Below are positions 5,987 to 8,007 of a stretch of 8,007 bases of DNA, piece after piece. How positions within the stretch are numbered: the stretch's first letter is position 1; every line of letters starts with the position of its first letter. The notes below the pieces were generated by a model. That model was not told the origin of the DNA and ran no database searches. It was given only the letters and a program-made list of their open reading frames with translations. The translations under genes were made by a program, and so were the position numbers. The DNA lies in the NCBI GenBank assembly GCA_019420465.1, contig JAHZHB010000075.1:1-8007 (forward strand), given 5' to 3'. The DNA is from Lachnospiraceae bacterium (lineage in GTDB: Bacteria > Bacillota > Clostridia > Lachnospirales > Lachnospiraceae).

Positions 5987-6198
5987 AGTCGTATCCTCCT
6001 AAAAATATGTATATATTTTGCAGAGCCGGGCAGGAGACTTCGCTATGCCATATGATGCACCGCTTTGTTCCCGCCTTGCTCTTTTGTTACCATATATAGA
6101 TATAGCTGTTACTTTTTTGCTCAAATGCGTATTTTTCTTCCACATCGTATACCCGTTTTCAGCGCACTCTGAGAGACAAAATCTGCTATACTCTGTGC
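5987..6198 (-). other. 212-bp gap inside the sugar operon
   Basis: This is unusually long for two genes of one pathway on one strand. It contains the cre-like site at 6148-6161 and a weak promoter candidate (TTGAGC at 6119-6124 followed by A/T-rich DNA around 6093-6102). An A/T-rich inverted repeat, AAAATAT/ATATTTT on the minus strand around 6003-6020, lies just before the isomerase SD. A 48-codon minus-strand frame (5999-6145, MWKKNTHLSK...) ends with a TAG overlapping that SD, but has no good ribosome binding site of its own. The isomerase may have its own promoter here. Confidence 0.45.
6148..6161 (-). promoter_or_regulatory. cre-like site (possible CcpA binding)
   Basis: On the minus strand TGAAAACGGGTATA matches the catabolite-response consensus TGWAANCGNTNWCA at 12 of 14 positions, with a perfect left half. 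Both mismatches are in the right half. It lies about 160 bp upstream of the isomerase start and could repress the isomerase or block elongation from the kinase. Carbon-catabolite control of such genes is common in Firmicutes. A 14-base partial match is weak evidence by itself. Confidence 0.25.
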
Positions 6199-7671
6199 TT
6201 AGATTGTTACTGTGTCAAACAGTCCTTTAACCGTCGGGTAAATCTGTGCAAATTTCTGATATCTGTCTTCATATTTGTCCACCAGTTCCGGATCCGGCTC
6301 GATTGTCTCTACAACATGTACGATCTTGGCTGCCGCATCCTCTACGGAATCATATACACCACAGGCAACAGCTGCCAGCATAGCGCCACCCATGCCCGGG
6401 CCTTCCTCTGCCTCAATGATATCCACTTTCAGATTCAGCACATTGGCAATGATCTTACGCCACAGCGGACTCTTGGCTCCACCACCGCAGATCTTGGTAC
6501 GCGTGATGTTGATCCCAAGCTTTCTTGCGACCTCCAGAGAATCACGCAGCGCAAAGGCTACACCCTCCAGAACTGCCTGTGTCATATCTGCACGACTCGT
6601 ATCCATCGTCATACCGATAAATGTACCTCTGGCCAGCGGATTATTATGCGGAGAACGCTCACCCATCAGATACGGCAGGAAGAATACATGATTCTCACCA
6701 AGCTTTGTAATACCCTTCTGCTCACCGGCGAAATCCTTTGTACCGATGATCTCTTCCATCCACCATTTATTGCAGGATGCAGCAGAAAGCATACAGCCCA
6801 TCAGATGATAATGTCCGTCCGCATGTGCAAAGGCATGCAGCGCATTGTTCTCGTCAACACCAAATTTCTCACTGGAGATAAATACTGTACCACTGGTTCC
6901 CAGGGAGATCGTACACTGACCGTCACCGACTGTACCTGTACCGACTGCACCGGCGGCATTGTCACCTGCACCGGCAGCGATCTTTACAGTATCCTTCATA
7001 CCGAACTCTTTGGCCAGCTTTGGCTTTAATGTACCGACAACCTCGTAGCTCTCGAAAAGCTTCGGCATCTGCTCTTCCTTCACATCACAGATCTCAAGCA
7101 TTTCCTTTGACCAGCAGCGGTTCTTTACATCTAAAAGCAGCATACCGGAAGCATCGGAATAATCGCAGCAGTGTGTACCGGACAGCTTATAGGCGATATA
7201 ATCCTTTGGCAGCATGATCTTTTTGATCCGCGCAAAATTCTCCGGCTCATTTTCCTTTACCCAGAGAAGCTTCGGTGCGGTAAAACCGGCAAACGCGATA
7301 TTGGCTGTATACTCGGACAGCTTGTCTTTACCGATCTCATTGTTCAGGTAATCCACCTGCTTCTGTGTACGTCCATCATTCCACAGGATCGCCGGGCGGA
7401 TCACCTCGTCATTCTCATCCAGAATAACCAGACCATGCATCTGACCGCCAAAGCTGATACCGCCAACCTCGGCAGCATCAATTCCACCAAGCAACTCCTT
7501 CAAACCATCACATACCGCGCTCCACCAGTCCTCCGGCTTCTGCTCCGACCAGCCCGGCTGCGGGAAATACAGCGGATACTCTCTCGAAACACTGCCACAG
7601 ATCTTTCCTGTATCATCCATCAACAGCAGCTTCACAGCCGAAGTACCCAGATCCACTCCGATAAAATACAT
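6199..7671 (-). CDS. xylB: Xylulokinase (FGGY family)
   Basis: Phosphorylates D-xylulose to D-xylulose 5-phosphate with ATP in the cytoplasm, feeding the pentose phosphate pathway. The 490-residue protein has the FGGY layout: first ATPase-fold domain starting YFIGVDLGTSAVK with D7; the xylulokinase substrate signature GQMHG with M78 and H79 (E. coli XylB M77/H78); catalytic base D237 in GAGDNAAGAVG (E. coli D233); TISLGTSG (254-261); PYLMGERSPHNNP (333-345); and the C-terminal ATP-site loop CGGGAKSPLWR (395-405). The length is close to E. coli XylB (484). I start at the ATG at 7671 because AAGGAGGA (7676-7683) lies directly before it; an in-frame ATG 12 codons upstream would run through the SD and the palindrome. 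It is first in an operon with the FucI-type isomerase. L-ribulokinase or L-fuculokinase are less likely given GQMHG. Confidence 0.93.
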   Translation of the reverse strand: MYFIGVDLGTSAVKLLLMDDTGKICGSVSREYPLYFPQPGWSEQKPEDWWSAVCDGLKELLGGIDAAEVGGISFGGQMHGLVILDENDEVIRPAILWNDGRTQKQVDYLNNEIGKDKLSEYTANIAFAGFTAPKLLWVKENEPENFARIKKIMLPKDYIAYKLSGTHCCDYSDASGMLLLDVKNRCWSKEMLEICDVKEEQMPKLFESYEVVGTLKPKLAKEFGMKDTVKIAAGAGDNAAGAVGTGTVGDGQCTISLGTSGTVFISSEKFGVDENNALHAFAHADGHYHLMGCMLSAASCNKWWMEEIIGTKDFAGEQKGITKLGENHVFFLPYLMGERSPHNNPLARGTFIGMTMDTSRADMTQAVLEGVAFALRDSLEVARKLGINITRTKICGGGAKSPLWRKIIANVLNLKVDIIEAEEGPGMGGAMLAAVACGVYDSVEDAAAKIVHVVETIEPDPELVDKYEDRYQKFAQIYPTVKGLFDTVTI

Positions 7672-7686
7672 ATCGTCCTCCTTAAT

Positions 7687-7700
7687 CGTGCACGTGCACG
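7687..7700. promoter_or_regulatory. 14-bp perfect palindrome, candidate operator
   Basis: CGTGCACGTGCACG is identical to its reverse complement and lies between the predicted start of transcription and the xylulokinase ribosome binding site. It begins about 15 bases downstream of the predicted start point, a classic place for a repressor roadblock. Its GC content stands out against the A/T-rich surroundings. The cognate regulator is not encoded in the window. Confidence 0.5.
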
Positions 7701-7721
7701 CAATCATCTAAACTTACAGAT

Positions 7722-7750
7722 ATTATAGATTTATTCCTGCACAAATTCAA
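7722..7750 (-). promoter_or_regulatory. Near-consensus sigma-A promoter of the xylB operon
   Basis: On the minus strand TTGAAT (7745-7750), a 17-base spacer and a perfect TATAAT (7722-7727). Initiation is expected near 7715, giving a leader of about 44 bases to the ATG at 7671. A promoter this close to consensus suggests that control comes from a repressor rather than an activator, in line with the palindrome at 7687-7700. Confidence 0.8.
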
Positions 7751-7788
7751 CAGACAATCCCTGTATTTTCTGCTTTTGTACATCTTTC

Positions 7789-7801
7789 ACAGATTATCTG
7801 T
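7789..7801. promoter_or_regulatory. 13-bp palindrome upstream of the xylB promoter
   Basis: ACAGATTATCTGT has six-base arms that are exact reverse complements around a central T. It lies about 40 bases upstream of the -35 element. The half-site ACAGAT recurs at 7716-7721, beside the -10. It could be an upstream regulator site; there is no T-run to make it a terminator. Confidence 0.3.
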
Positions 7802-7812
7802 CTATATTTTAG

Positions 7813-8007
7813 TCAATCCGTTTCTTGACACTCATTTCGTGTCCGTCCCCGTGGAATGTATGTCAGAAAATCGATCCCTGCGGCGAAGGTCTTGCTGGAG
7901 TAGCTGGCACAAGTGGGTGGTATATCTGTTTTCAAACGATCAAAGTGCGCTTTTAGCAAGAAATGAGATCCCATGCTTACGTAGACTTCGCGCGAGCCCG
8001 CTTTAGC
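7813..8007 (-). CDS. Unrecognised partial reading frame at the right edge
   Basis: The minus strand is open from the window edge to a TGA at 7813-7815, giving 64 codons (AKAGSREVYVSMGSHFLLKA...ending RTRNECQETD). The other two minus-strand frames close within the first ten codons. I do not recognise a family. There is no terminator-like hairpin between its stop and the xylB promoter. An internal ATG (codon 12) has no ribosome binding site. The stretch is richer in CG steps (TCGCGCGA near 7987-7994) than the DNA around it. It could be the C-terminus of a real gene, the remnant of one, or a repeated element that happens to stay open. A frame this long is not strong evidence of coding. Confidence 0.25.
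   Translation of the reverse strand, partial: AKAGSREVYVSMGSHFLLKAHFDRLKTDIPPTCASYSSKTFAAGIDFLTYIPRGRTRNECQETD

Noticed and set aside
7671..7707. Upstream ATG adding 12 residues to xylulokinase
   Set aside because: The extension would translate the SD and the palindrome, while FGGY kinases begin directly at the YFIGVDLGTS strand. The strong SD points to the ATG at 7671.

Overview
The window looks like a chromosomal stretch from a low-to-mid GC Gram-positive anaerobe of the class Clostridia, most likely Lachnospiraceae. The basis is strong AGGAGG-type ribosome binding sites, sigma-A-like promoters, T-tailed hairpin terminators, and the families present (ClpB, a small two-helix membrane protein resembling DUF6106, a paired HTH protein and DFN-type Ser/Thr kinase, and a FucI-type isomerase with xylulokinase). 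Genus-level placement is inference. I see no rRNA, tRNA or CRISPR array and no recognisable transposase.

Layout from left to right. Positions 1-811 (minus) are the N-terminal 270 codons of the chaperone ClpB, cut by the window edge. After a divergent promoter region with a 10-bp inverted repeat comes a small membrane protein gene at 1099-1596 (plus). It converges on the next operon across an exceptionally long perfect hairpin (36-bp arms, 1611-1695). The minus-strand pair 2558-3019 (HTH protein) then 1713-2519 (zinc ribbon, one membrane helix, three Ltp-type repeats) is divergent from a membrane-anchored Ser/Thr kinase. The kinase starts with TTG at 3077, not at any upstream ATG, and shares only 57 bp of promoter DNA with the HTH gene. 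Kinase, HTH protein and Ltp-repeat protein together form the most interesting unit here: a possible small regulatory or surface-defence locus.

Between the kinase and the next gene, 324 bp hold four consecutive hairpins (4217-4463) and no gene. A two-gene sugar operon on the minus strand follows: xylulokinase (6199-7671), then a FucI-type aldose isomerase (4508-5986). Together they would turn an aldopentose into a ketopentose 5-phosphate for the pentose phosphate pathway. The operon has a near-consensus promoter (TTGAAT-17-TATAAT) with a 14-bp palindrome just downstream, and a cre-like site in the 212-bp gap between its genes.

The last 195 bases (7813-8007) carry an unrecognised frame that is open through the right edge on the minus strand. 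It may be a truncated gene end or a repeat.
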